The position numbers and the translations under genes were made by a program. From assembly GCA_964431385.1 (NCBI GenBank), contig CAYSJM010000015.1:1-55798 (forward strand): a stretch of DNA of 55,798 bases, in the 5' to 3' direction. Source of the DNA: UTCHB3 sp964431385. GTDB taxonomy: Bacteria > Bacteroidota > Ignavibacteria > Ignavibacteriales > Ignavibacteriaceae. Positions 1 through 9,205 of this stretch are shown here, in pieces; the first letter of the stretch is position 1; every line of letters starts with the position of its first letter. The notes beneath the pieces were generated by a model. The model saw only the letters and a list, made by a program, of their open reading frames with translations, made no database searches and was not told the DNA's origin.

Positions 1-202
1 ACTTAAGCAATTTGTCACTTAACTGCCGGGCATCATCGTTTGTGGCAGTGTACATTAGGAAGATCAATGATTCTTCGAGCCGTTGCTTTGCTTCTGAATC
101 ATCAGATATTCTATGCAGTGCAAGGATGCTGTCCGCAGTTTTATTCGTCTGTGGAGAGATAAATATTGTAAAAACGAGTAAAATTAAAAGGGTTTTTAAC
201 AT
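1..202 (-). CDS. Secreted protein, N-terminal part only (runs off the left edge)
   Basis: Reading leftward from an ATG at 202 gives 67 codons open to the window edge. The first 17-20 residues are a good signal peptide (MLKTLLILLVFTIFIS, then PQ), followed by a charged helical stretch (SILALHRISDDSEAKQRLEESL). This is the style of periplasmic TPR-like sensor domains in this group, but too little is present to name a family. The gene is divergent from the giant T9SS gene at 469. The 266 bases between them are AT-rich, and I see no clear promoter or palindrome there. The plus-strand reading frame across the same DNA lacks any recognisable protein character. Start and secretion call are reasonably safe; function is unknown. 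Confidence 0.6.
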   Translation of the reverse strand, partial: MLKTLLILLVFTIFISPQTNKTADSILALHRISDDSEAKQRLEESLIFLMYTATNDDARQLSDKLLK

Positions 203-468
203 TCAAAGTCGTCGATTAAATGATCACAATTCTCTATTGCAAGTTACAATATTATCACCATTTAATGCAAATTCAGGTAATAAGATTCATTTTGTTTGTT
301 CAAACGAAACTATTATGATAAAATTGCCCAATTTTATCATACTCTTTAAGTATTATACTGAATGATTATAGTAATTTGCCCTCGTTCTCACAACAATTCC
401 TGAGGTCTGTTTTCATTTTACTGCTTGACCTCAATTTTTAATCAATTTTAATCCCTTATGGTGCTTTT

Positions 469-3400
469 ATGCGTGCTACGATCCGGCTCTCACTTTTTAT
501 TATTCTTCTCCTTGGTTCAGTTGGCTATGGACAAATGAACTACGAAATGGAAAAAACAACAGGTACTTACATACCACTTACGGGTGGTAAAAATTTTAAG
601 TACATTGGCAATCCGGCGTTCCTGAACGATAATATCTCCCAGGCTACGCCTGTCGGTTTTTCGTTCAACTATAACAATCAGGTTTTTGATACATTTCAAG
701 TCACTACCAATGGATTTATTAGAATGGGATCGGGACTCACAGATGCAGGGAATCCCAATTCGCTTAACAGGTTGACAAGAAGACTTATCGCACCTCTATG
801 GGATGATATTCTTGCCCAAGATACAAACAGCATCCAATATCTAACCACCGGAACAGCACCAAATAGAGTTCTCTCGGTCGATTTCAGAACTGTAAAATGG
901 AGCACCGCCACCGGATTCTCAAGTTTTATGATAAAGTTATATGAATCAACTAATGTTATAGAGTTTATTTATGGCACCATGAACCCCGGCACAACAGTTT
1001 CGTTGACTATTGGAATCAGCAGCAACCAACCCGTAACTTCATCCGGAAGTGCGACAGGCACCAACTCTTTCCTCTCTATCAATCTCGGGGCAGATTCACT
1101 CAATCCATCTTATATGCAAAGCATGACGCTTAGTTATGACAATATCTCAAAGTTACCTTTACCCGGTACGCTTCTAAGGTTTACACAAAACAACACCCCA
1201 ATTGCTCCCGGTACCTATACCGTTGGGGCGACCGGAAATTTTAAGACGATAAGTAGTATGGCGACGGCTCTCAACTCGAGGGGTGTGGCAGGACCCCTAA
1301 CTTTTTTAATTCAGGATGGCACCTACGATGACTTTTTGCACCTATCATTAATTTCAGGCACTTCACAAACAAATACGGTTACAATAAAACCGGCAACCGG
1401 GGCTAATGTTATTCTTTCCCCTGCTAATGGAAGTTTTTCGACCAATCAAATTGGTCCATTTACCGGTGAGAGCATTATCAGATGTTCAGGCATAAATTGG
1501 GTTACAATCGATGGCTTAAATATGGTTCAAAACCCGTTAAATTTGAACGCCACCACAAGATATGAAAATGGTCTCTGCGTCACTTCTTCGAGTATAGCAC
1601 TTTCCGGAGTTACCTTTCTTACCGGTTCGAAGTGTAATACATTCAAGAATTTCAACATCGATATGAAAATCTCCCTTGTTCCGACTACTAATTCAAATAC
1701 GACCGGAATAATGATGGGTGGCTTTTCTTCAAATACTCCCGATTCGACAGCCGCCTGCAGCTACAACACCTTTCAGAACTTTGAAATTCGTGATTTTGGT
1801 AGCATCGGCGTTTATATGATAGGCTCTCATCAATCGGCTCCCGATATAGCAAATAAGTTTACCGCCACTTCAGGACGAAACTACATCGGTGACCTCTCAC
1901 TCACCGCAACAACAGGGATTCTTTCAGCTTATGGGTTTTTTGTCTATAAGCAAAAAGATCTTACCATCGAAAAAACTGACATAAGCAATATCCTCATTTC
2001 TACCTTCAATGGGGGTTCATGTTACGGTATTAACTTGAATAACATCGATGATACAACTTTTGCAAACCAGGGCAATATTGTCCTAAAAAACAATCGTATT
2101 TTTAATCTAAAAGTAAACCCAAGCGAGACTTCTCCTAATACTGCAGGGGGAATTATGGCGGGAATTTTAATAAACAGAGTTAAACCGGGTTCAAATGTCC
2201 AAATCGTTGGGAATGAAATATTTAATCTTGAATCAAATCTCCCCTCCAACCAAAACAGAATTCAAGGTATCATATATAATGCCGGTTATCCAGGTGAAAT
2301 CATTCCCGGAACAATTGCAAACAATGTTATTAGTGATCTTAAAGTTTCAACATCTGCCAGCCCAAGTATTACTATTTGGGGCTTGGAGTTGAAAACCTCA
2401 ACCAACAGCAATGGAATCAGCAATGTGACGGTAGCAAATAATACCTCCTTTTTGAACCACTATCCTGCTCCATTTGCAACTGCAATACACTCTTCATGCC
2501 TCATGATTGGGAATATGGGCACGGGGAAAATTGATCTGAAAAACAATATTTTTATCAATAATTCAAATGTGGGATACGGTGGTGCCGGGTTGGCAACTGC
2601 AATAAGGGCTGATCTGGTCTCGAATTTCCTTTCTTTAACTGAAGAGTCAAATAATAACCTCTATAACTACACAATTCCTGATCTTAACAGAGGTATTTCA
2701 GTTGTAGCAAATGTGATTAACAAGACACTCACCGACCATATAATTTCTCTTTATAAATTTAAAAAGTCTGGTGCAATCGACTATAATGCAATCTTTGCAA
2801 CCGTTCCCTTTGTTAACCCAACAACCTCTCCTTTTAATCTAAGGGTGAGTACTTCAACCCCAACTCAAGCGAGTAATGCAGGCGTCAGCGTAGCCGGCGT
2901 AACAACCGATCTCGACGGTAACAGCAGAAGTTTAACCACACCCGATATCGGTGCTTTTGAATTTAACGGCGTGGATGATGATAAAACTTCCCCCTATATT
3001 TCTGTCACAAAATTGCCTGCTCTACTGCCAATGGGACAAATGCTCACCTTTAAAGCTGCTTTTCGTGATAGAAATGGAGTTGCAAGCTCAGGTAACGCAC
3101 CAAAAGCGTATTACAGAACTACAAAAAGTCAAACCTACCTGACCCAATCCGGTGTGGTGAGCTCTCCTGATTCTCTTTCATTCACAATCGATCCTACTTT
3201 GGTAAACGCGGGGGCGAGTGATACTCTGGTTGTTTATGTCGCTGCACAAGACAACAATTCCACTCCAAATGGTGGATCGTACCCTTATGGTGGTAGTGGT
3301 GTTAATCCTCCGGGGAGCACACCACCTCAAACACTCTTTGAAGTACCAATTCAGGGGAGTCCCCTCTCAGGAAATTACACAATTGGTTTGAGTGCATTTA

Positions 3401-6400
3401 ACCGAATCACCGGTAAAAATCTCTATTTTTCATCTTCCAAATCGGGTGATCAACTTCTAATGGAGGGAGGCTCACCCTATTCCGGGGCATTGTTTGCAAC
3501 ATCACCTACTGAAGCTGTCTATGCCACACTTTCGCAGGCAGTTAATGATTTTAATGTGAGAGGCATCTCCGGAAATACAAATTTTATTCTGTTGGATACC
3601 GGATATATAATAAATTCATCACTTACACTTTCCACTATTTCAGATTATGTGCCAAATGCGAACGCAAAACTGAAAATTACGCCGGGTGCAGGAGTTTCTA
3701 CCACGATCAGAACCAATTCAACTGACCCTGTATTTGTTTTGCGAAATTCATTCATAGAAATAAACGGCTCAAACACCCCTAACGGCACAACCAGAAACCT
3801 GAGCATTAAAAACCTTGGTACAAACTCAAACTCAGGTGGAATTTATGCAAGAGGAAGAGAGTATAATTTCAGTAATCTGTACATCTCATGTGCAGACTCA
3901 TCTGTAGGTTTTGGGGTTATTCTCGACAGTGTAAAGAGCTCTTCTCTGATGAACAACAGTTTCAAATCTGCAACAAAAGGTGTTATTATTCAGAATTATT
4001 CCGACTCAATTCTTGTAACAAAAAATGAGATCGGTAGTAACTCCCCCGGTTCAAGAATCAGTATTGATGGAATTTACATTTCTGAAAGTACCAATTACAC
4101 AATTTCGGAGAACAAAATCTTCGGAATCAGATCAAATGGCTCATCGGCAGTAAACGGAATTAACATTGTGAATTCTACGGCAGGCTCAAATCCCGTTAAA
4201 GGTGATATCGACAGAAATCATATTTACAGCATCAAACACCTTGGCCAAGACAATTCAGCTTTTGCAGCAACGGGTATATGGCTTGCAACAAACAACTCAA
4301 ATTCGCAACTGTCTGTAACGAATAATGTAATCTCCGATATCTTTACGGGAGCACGAAACAGTATATTTTCGAGCACGAGAGGCATATATGTTCAAAATGG
4401 GGGTAACATCGCCATTGTAAACAACTCAATCAGACTAAGCGGTGAAATAACCTACACTCAGACAAGTGCTTCATATTCAGGTTGCATCGTTATTCTGAGT
4501 ACAGGTTCAACCTCCATCACAGTAATGAATAATATCCTCTCAAACAGATTAAGCAACCCCGCAGGAATTAACGGTACACATTTCGCCGTCTGGTCGGCTA
4601 CTGCGGCTAACTTTTCGATTTACAACTTCAATCTTTTGGATGTAGCACCAAACTCCGGAAGGTTGATGTATCTCGCAGGTTCGTTCGTAAACAACCGTGA
4701 CAGCATCTTCACCATCACAGGAAAGGGTAACTACACATTCGTGAATCAACCGGCATTTCTGGATACCCTTACTCTCGAGATTGACAATATTAACCCCGAA
4801 GCTGCGAATACGGATGGTTTTGGTTATCCGACAGGCGTTGCTGTAGATTTTCTTGGTAACCCAAGAAGCACAGCGATTGCAAGTGGACCTGTTGACCTGG
4901 GAGCTTACGAATACAACCTCGATGTGGAGCCACCTCTTGTTCAGCCAAATCCACCCCCGGCTCCGGGTGGTCTCTCAACCTATACACTCAACGGAATTAT
5001 AATCGCACAGATTCAATGGGGAAACACTGGCACCCTCCCCTCAAACATGGCTCTGGCTTTTTACAGTGAGGACCCTCAACTGACTGAGGGGATAAAATAT
5101 TTCTACGGTAAATGGAAATTGGTACCGACCGGTGGTGCTGACTACAACTATACCTTCCGCACCCGATTGTTACCAAACTCGGTTGGTGCCGGTGACACAA
5201 ATTCACTAAAAGCAGTTACTTTTACTGATAAATGGTATCTGACCGGCAACTCTACCAAGATACCTGGTTATATATCAACGGCAGGACTGACAACAGGAGG
5301 TTTTTACAGTCTTGTTGATGCACAGTTTATTGCTCCTGTGCCAATTTCTCCAACGAATAACCAATTTGTTAACAGCACAGTTACCCTTAACTGGTCGAAA
5401 GTAAACTTCCTGATCCCTGTTCTTGAGCAAAAAGAAGGTGGCAAACTTGATCGAGATGGTGCACCCACAACATATAATCTACAGGTATCTTCTGACTCTC
5501 TTTTCACTTCACCGGTGGCATATTCTGCGACTGATACCTTCTTTACTGTAACCGGAACACCCGAAGGGTCGAGGAGGTTTTGGAGGGTTGGGGTCACTGA
5601 AAAGAATTTCTTCACCGGTTTTTCCACCCCCTCGGCAATGAATGTTAAACTGAATCAACCTTCAAACCTTGCTGCCATTTCAAACCAGTATAACAGGGTA
5701 ACTCTTACCTGGAATGATAACTCAGCTTCCGAGACCGGTGTGGTTCTTGAAAGAAAATCGGGCGACTCCACTTCGGCGAATAACTATTCCGTGGTAGCAA
5801 CACTTCCTGCAAATAGTGTGGCGTACCTCGATTCAACTGTATCAGGAAGCACAGGTTACACTTATCGAGTTAAAATGCTAAACACCGATTCCTATTCCGA
5901 CTACAGTAACCAGGCTCAAGTTGTAACTCTGGTCCCGGTCGAATTAACCTCTTTTAGTGCCGATTTCAACGGAGAAAAGGTTGTTTTGTGTTGGGAAACA
6001 GCAACCGAGACGAATAACCATGGTTATGAAATTGAGAGAAAATCAGGCAAAGAGTGGCAGTCAGCGGGATTTGTGAAAGGTGTCGGAACAGTAACCATCA
6101 CAACCCCCTACACCTTTTCCGATAATCTCCGTTTTATCAACTTTAATGGTAAAATGTTTTATCGGCTAAAACAGATTGATAACGATGGCACAGTTTCTTT
6201 TTCGCGTGAAGTGTCTGTTGAGGTCGATTTAACACCTAAACAATATGCTCTTTATCAAAATTATCCCAATCCATTTAATCCATCAACTATTATCAAATAC
6301 GCTTTGCCCTCACAATCAAGGGTCACTGTGAAAGTTTACAATCTTGCCGGGGAGATGATAAGAGAATTATTCAACGGAAATGAATCGGCGGGATACCACG

Positions 6401-6519
6401 ATATCACGGTCTCTTCTACCGGACTCGCTTCAGGCATCTATTTTTATGTTATAGATGCATCTGCTGAATCGGGCGGGAAAAACTTCCGCGAGGTCAAGAA
6501 AATGGTATTGATGAAATAG
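469..6519 (+). CDS. Giant secreted beta-helix / FnIII protein with T9SS C-terminal sorting domain
   Basis: This 2016-residue protein has a signal peptide (residues 1-21, ending GYGQ). An N-terminal beta-sandwich (about 35-240) contains VTTNGFIRMGSG and RLIAPLWDD. Two long right-handed parallel beta-helix regions (about 250-830 and 1010-1480) are rich in N-N-x-I/F turns, each opening with a similar TYTVG/AVYATLSQA..FN.RG segment. Ig/FnIII-like domains follow (about 1625-1820), then the VELTSF...YRLKQIDNDG module, and a T9SS sorting domain over the last ~90 residues (NYPNPFNPSTIIKYALP, ending KKMVLMK). The family pattern is that of a large surface or secreted adhesin or glycan-binding protein exported by T9SS; its ligand cannot be told. 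The ATG at 469 is chosen because it places the signal peptide at the N-terminus; there is no clear Shine-Dalgarno. It is monocistronic, with a terminator just downstream. Confidence 0.9.
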   Translation: MRATIRLSLFIILLLGSVGYGQMNYEMEKTTGTYIPLTGGKNFKYIGNPAFLNDNISQATPVGFSFNYNNQVFDTFQVTTNGFIRMGSGLTDAGNPNSLNRLTRRLIAPLWDDILAQDTNSIQYLTTGTAPNRVLSVDFRTVKWSTATGFSSFMIKLYESTNVIEFIYGTMNPGTTVSLTIGISSNQPVTSSGSATGTNSFLSINLGADSLNPSYMQSMTLSYDNISKLPLPGTLLRFTQNNTPIAPGTYTVGATGNFKTISSMATALNSRGVAGPLTFLIQDGTYDDFLHLSLISGTSQTNTVTIKPATGANVILSPANGSFSTNQIGPFTGESIIRCSGINWVTIDGLNMVQNPLNLNATTRYENGLCVTSSSIALSGVTFLTGSKCNTFKNFNIDMKISLVPTTNSNTTGIMMGGFSSNTPDSTAACSYNTFQNFEIRDFGSIGVYMIGSHQSAPDIANKFTATSGRNYIGDLSLTATTGILSAYGFFVYKQKDLTIEKTDISNILISTFNGGSCYGINLNNIDDTTFANQGNIVLKNNRIFNLKVNPSETSPNTAGGIMAGILINRVKPGSNVQIVGNEIFNLESNLPSNQNRIQGIIYNAGYPGEIIPGTIANNVISDLKVSTSASPSITIWGLELKTSTNSNGISNVTVANNTSFLNHYPAPFATAIHSSCLMIGNMGTGKIDLKNNIFINNSNVGYGGAGLATAIRADLVSNFLSLTEESNNNLYNYTIPDLNRGISVVANVINKTLTDHIISLYKFKKSGAIDYNAIFATVPFVNPTTSPFNLRVSTSTPTQASNAGVSVAGVTTDLDGNSRSLTTPDIGAFEFNGVDDDKTSPYISVTKLPALLPMGQMLTFKAAFRDRNGVASSGNAPKAYYRTTKSQTYLTQSGVVSSPDSLSFTIDPTLVNAGASDTLVVYVAAQDNNSTPNGGSYPYGGSGVNPPGSTPPQTLFEVPIQGSPLSGNYTIGLSAFNRITGKNLYFSSSKSGDQLLMEGGSPYSGALFATSPTEAVYATLSQAVNDFNVRGISGNTNFILLDTGYIINSSLTLSTISDYVPNANAKLKITPGAGVSTTIRTNSTDPVFVLRNSFIEINGSNTPNGTTRNLSIKNLGTNSNSGGIYARGREYNFSNLYISCADSSVGFGVILDSVKSSSLMNNSFKSATKGVIIQNYSDSILVTKNEIGSNSPGSRISIDGIYISESTNYTISENKIFGIRSNGSSAVNGINIVNSTAGSNPVKGDIDRNHIYSIKHLGQDNSAFAATGIWLATNNSNSQLSVTNNVISDIFTGARNSIFSSTRGIYVQNGGNIAIVNNSIRLSGEITYTQTSASYSGCIVILSTGSTSITVMNNILSNRLSNPAGINGTHFAVWSATAANFSIYNFNLLDVAPNSGRLMYLAGSFVNNRDSIFTITGKGNYTFVNQPAFLDTLTLEIDNINPEAANTDGFGYPTGVAVDFLGNPRSTAIASGPVDLGAYEYNLDVEPPLVQPNPPPAPGGLSTYTLNGIIIAQIQWGNTGTLPSNMALAFYSEDPQLTEGIKYFYGKWKLVPTGGADYNYTFRTRLLPNSVGAGDTNSLKAVTFTDKWYLTGNSTKIPGYISTAGLTTGGFYSLVDAQFIAPVPISPTNNQFVNSTVTLNWSKVNFLIPVLEQKEGGKLDRDGAPTTYNLQVSSDSLFTSPVAYSATDTFFTVTGTPEGSRRFWRVGVTEKNFFTGFSTPSAMNVKLNQPSNLAAISNQYNRVTLTWNDNSASETGVVLERKSGDSTSANNYSVVATLPANSVAYLDSTVSGSTGYTYRVKMLNTDSYSDYSNQAQVVTLVPVELTSFSADFNGEKVVLCWETATETNNHGYEIERKSGKEWQSAGFVKGVGTVTITTPYTFSDNLRFINFNGKMFYRLKQIDNDGTVSFSREVSVEVDLTPKQYALYQNYPNPFNPSTIIKYALPSQSRVTVKVYNLAGEMIRELFNGNESAGYHDITVSSTGLASGIYFYVIDASAESGGKNFREVKKMVLMK

Positions 6520-6530
6520 TAATTAACCGA

Positions 6531-6567
6531 ACAGAGAAAGAGGGAGTTCGTTCCCTCTTTCCCTGTC
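6531..6567 (+). terminator. Rho-independent terminator of the giant T9SS gene
   Basis: A near-perfect stem pairs 6536-6545 (GAAAGAGGGA) with 6552-6561 (TCCCTCTTTC) around a 6-nt loop, extended by an outer ACAG/CTGT pairing. A T-rich tract (TAAATTTGTTTCTT) follows on the plus strand. It lies 12 bases after the stop codon at 6519. Confidence 0.75.
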
Positions 6568-6579
6568 TAAATTTGTTTC

Positions 6580-7599
6580 TTATTTTATTTCTTTTCTTCC
6601 ATCAATATGCTCGGCAAACCGTCCGGCATCTTTGGGGAATACATTGTCGCGTCTCTCCCAGGGCCAGCCACCAAACTGGGTCTGATCAAAATCGACAAAA
6701 GCTTTCGTGATTTCGGCTTTTGTATTCATTACGAACGGACCATACTGATACACGGGTTCATTTATCGGCATACCTTGAAGTAGAAAAATGAAACAATCAG
6801 TTTCTCCCGCCGTAATTTTAACTGACGAATCGGCTTTGAGCTGAACCGCAGTATATTCATTTACAACTGTGTCATTCACAAGAATGGATGAGCCCCTGTA
6901 AAAGAAAATGACTCTGAATACTTCTTCTGAGGCTGTGGGGAGTTCCCAAACCGCTCCGGGCTCCATTTTAATTGTCCAAATTGCAACTTCATTTTCCGGA
7001 TTGGAAGCCCAGGAATCGGGAGCTGGCGCGGGTGCATGAACATCGCCAATTCTGCCCGCTATCAAATTTATTTTTGTTTTAAGACCTTTTTCATCGTTAA
7101 CGGTAACCTCGGGAATTTCTTCAGCCCACAACATTTTAAAGTGAGGAGCAGCCATTTTCTTTTCCCGTGGAAGATTTAACCACACTTGAAAAAGTTCGAG
7201 AGGGTTATCAGCATCCTCATTTATGAGCGGAAACATTTCTGAATGCTGTAGTCCACTCCCTGCCGTCATCCACTGCACATCGCCGTTACCATATCTGCCC
7301 GCCTGTTTGTGGGAGTCGGAGTGATCAACAAATCCTTGCAGAACCACAGTAACAGTCTCAAACCCTCTGTGTGGATGTGAAGGGAAGCCGGGAATAGTTT
7401 CGCCATGGTACATCCTCCATCCGTCTTTTAGCTCGAAATCCTCCCCGATTCTCCTCCCCTCGAGCATAGCCGCAGGAGGCCCCATTTCACCATTTCCTCG
7501 CGGATAATGGTCGTTATGATGGGCACAAAAAATAAACGGATCAAGAACGGGCCATTGAAAACTTAGTGGTACGACTGCAATTATCGGATTATTTTCCAT
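6580..7599 (-). CDS. Pirin family protein
   Basis: This is a 339-residue bicupin. The N-terminal cupin has the pirin metal site: H75 and H77 in HPHRGFETV, and H119 and E121 in GLQHSEMFP, all intact. A C-terminal pirin domain follows (FFYRGSSILVND... about 230-320). Pirins are Fe-binding cytosolic proteins; some act as quercetin dioxygenases, others as transcriptional cofactors or pyruvate dehydrogenase modulators. The sequence cannot decide which. At 339 residues it is longer than typical ~290-residue pirins because of a long N-terminus and the tail GRFAEHIDGRKEIK. It lies 52 bases downstream of the thioredoxin-like gene on the same strand and may be co-transcribed with it. Confidence 0.9.
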   Translation of the reverse strand: MENNPIIAVVPLSFQWPVLDPFIFCAHHNDHYPRGNGEMGPPAAMLEGRRIGEDFELKDGWRMYHGETIPGFPSHPHRGFETVTVVLQGFVDHSDSHKQAGRYGNGDVQWMTAGSGLQHSEMFPLINEDADNPLELFQVWLNLPREKKMAAPHFKMLWAEEIPEVTVNDEKGLKTKINLIAGRIGDVHAPAPAPDSWASNPENEVAIWTIKMEPGAVWELPTASEEVFRVIFFYRGSSILVNDTVVNEYTAVQLKADSSVKITAGETDCFIFLLQGMPINEPVYQYGPFVMNTKAEITKAFVDFDQTQFGGWPWERRDNVFPKDAGRFAEHIDGRKEIK

Positions 7600-7651
7600 A
7601 TTTTCTTTCTTTTTTGATTTAGTGCGAGTCTAAAACTTGAAAAACGGTTAT

Positions 7652-8380
7652 TTATTCGATTCTGAGATATTGCTGAACTATTTCCTGAATCTTTTCCTGC
7701 CCCTTTGGGCTCAATTCGGTGTTTTCACGGTCGTTAAAGTAGGCGAGAATTTCACCGGCAAGCCAAAACAGGCTGTCAGTTTTCTCAATTTCCTTTACGG
7801 CAGCAATGGCTTTTGCGTCATCTCCCTCAACTTCAAAATAGACAAGTGCATAGGCGAGTTTCAGGGATGAGTTCATTCCTTGTTTGGCGAATTCGTCAAG
7901 AGCCTTTATATATTTCATAGAGCCGTAATTTGTTTTTGAACCTTCACCGCTGAGTATGAAAGGAAGTATCTTAGTCGCAAATTCTTCCTGCTCTATATAT
8001 CCCGTGATTGTTTGAATAAATTCCCCTTTGGAAGTGTAAAAAGCTGTGGCGGGATATCCCGATATTTTGTAAATCTTGCCAAACTCCTCGGGTGTTATCG
8101 ACTTTCCACCTATCGTTATATTACCATCCAATTCAGGATTATATTTAACACACACAAAATCTTTGTTGAGAAGATCAATTACCGCTTGCTTACCGTAAGT
8201 GGCGGTATCCATTACCTTGCACCACCCGCACCATTCAGTGTAAGCATCAAGCAACACAGTCTTGTTCTCTGTTGCCGCTTTGGCAAATCCTTCGACCGGT
8301 GTGTACCACTTCAAAGTTTGTGAGAAGATAATTCCGGTTAAGAGGAGGATAAGGATAGATATCCTTTTAATGTTTTTCAT
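7652..8380 (-). CDS. Secreted thioredoxin-fold protein (CGWC)
   Basis: This 242-residue protein has a signal peptide (residues 1-20, ending GIIFSQ). A thioredoxin-like domain of the DUF255/thioredoxin_7 type carries the redox motif CGWC at residues 51-54 and a cis-proline loop (SGYPATAFY, about 113-121). A helical C-terminal extension (about 155-242) may be TPR-like. It is likely a periplasmic thiol-disulfide reductase or chaperone helper. A clear Shine-Dalgarno (AAAGGAGC) precedes the ATG at 8380. It is followed by the pirin gene on the same strand. The 245 bases upstream, to TspO, show no structured element. Confidence 0.85.
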   Translation of the reverse strand: MKNIKRISILILLLTGIIFSQTLKWYTPVEGFAKAATENKTVLLDAYTEWCGWCKVMDTATYGKQAVIDLLNKDFVCVKYNPELDGNITIGGKSITPEEFGKIYKISGYPATAFYTSKGEFIQTITGYIEQEEFATKILPFILSGEGSKTNYGSMKYIKALDEFAKQGMNSSLKLAYALVYFEVEGDDAKAIAAVKEIEKTDSLFWLAGEILAYFNDRENTELSPKGQEKIQEIVQQYLRIE

Positions 8381-8652
8381 TTATAGCTCCTTTTGAGCAA
8401 AAGTGAATTAAAATCGTTACGCAATTTACCTTATTATATTCGAAAAAAGAGGTGAATACCCGTATTTCTTTCTGAGTTTTTAGGCTATAATTCCGGCTTA
8501 TTTAGCAAATGAACTTGAATTATAAAAAAATGGTTGTTCATTTATAAGTCAACAATATATTCCCTGCAATTCCTTAATTTTATACTTGCAGTAAAATCGA
8601 TGGTTCCTTCACAGCCATAATTTGAATGTTAATAGATAAAAAATACGAAAAA

Positions 8653-9126
8653 ATGAAAATGAATAAGTTCCTCAAAATTCTCGTCGCAGTATCTCTTCCC
8701 CTTTTGGTTGGAAGTATAGCCGGACTCGCAACCTCCCCGAATATCAAATCGTGGTATGCTTATCTGCAAAAGCCCGTTTTTAGCCCGCCAAACTGGATTT
8801 TTGGTCCAATGTGGTCTCTGCTGTACATCCTTATGGGTGTAGGTTTGTATATGATTTGGGAATCGGAAAAAAGTGATTTGCGAAGAAGGGCACTTATTGT
8901 ATTTTTTGTCCAATTGGCTTTCAATTTTGCCTGGAGCTTTATATTCTTTGAATTCAGACTTATCGGTGTTGCTTTTATCGAGATACTTCTTGTTTGGATC
9001 TCAGTCGCAGCGATGATTTATACATTCTACCCCGTCAATAAAAAAGCCGCACTTCTGCAGATCCCCTATATCCTCTGGGTGACATTCGCCTCGCTGCTTA
9101 ATGGGGCTGTATGGGCTTTGAATTAA
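8653..9126 (+). CDS. tspO: TspO/MBR family tryptophan-rich sensory protein
   Basis: This is a five-helix membrane protein of about 157 residues. TspO hallmarks are present: a first helix ending in SIAGLATSPNI, the W-Y-x-x-L-x-K-P-x-F-x-P-P motif (WYAYLQKPVFSPPNWIFGPMW), NFAWSFIFF in helix 3-4, and a tail ILWVTFASLLNGAVWALN. Family members bind tetrapyrroles and related ligands in the membrane. The frame is open from an ATG at 8626, but family starts align with the ATG at 8653 or 8659 (MKMNKFLKI), so I use 8653. There is no Shine-Dalgarno. The gene converges on pckG. Confidence 0.88.
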   Translation: MKMNKFLKILVAVSLPLLVGSIAGLATSPNIKSWYAYLQKPVFSPPNWIFGPMWSLLYILMGVGLYMIWESEKSDLRRRALIVFFVQLAFNFAWSFIFFEFRLIGVAFIEILLVWISVAAMIYTFYPVNKKAALLQIPYILWVTFASLLNGAVWALN

Positions 9127-9149
9127 AGAAACACCTGTGAATTTAGCAT

Positions 9150-9184
9150 AAAAAAAAAGCTGCCTCCGATTTAGAAGGCAGCTT
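9150..9184 (-). terminator. Rho-independent terminator of pckG
   Basis: A perfect 9-bp stem (AAGCTGCCT at 9157-9165 with AGGCAGCTT at 9176-9184) has a 10-nt loop. On the minus strand it is followed by a run of T (the A-run at 9150-9158). It lies 21 bases past the pckG stop. The stem could also slow plus-strand transcripts from tspO. Confidence 0.85.
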
Positions 9185-9205
9185 CGCGAAATTTTAACGG
9201 TTCAA

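Noticed and set aside
12..365. 117-codon plus-strand frame at the left edge
   Set aside because: It overlaps the better minus-strand frame with a clear signal peptide, and its own sequence has no domain-like pattern.
4549..5627. Chain of minus-strand frames (4549-4749, 4790-4987, 4997-5206, 5304-5627) across the giant T9SS gene
   Set aside because: They are antisense shadows of a continuous 2016-codon gene; their compositions (many Cys, His, Arg) are typical of non-coding frames.
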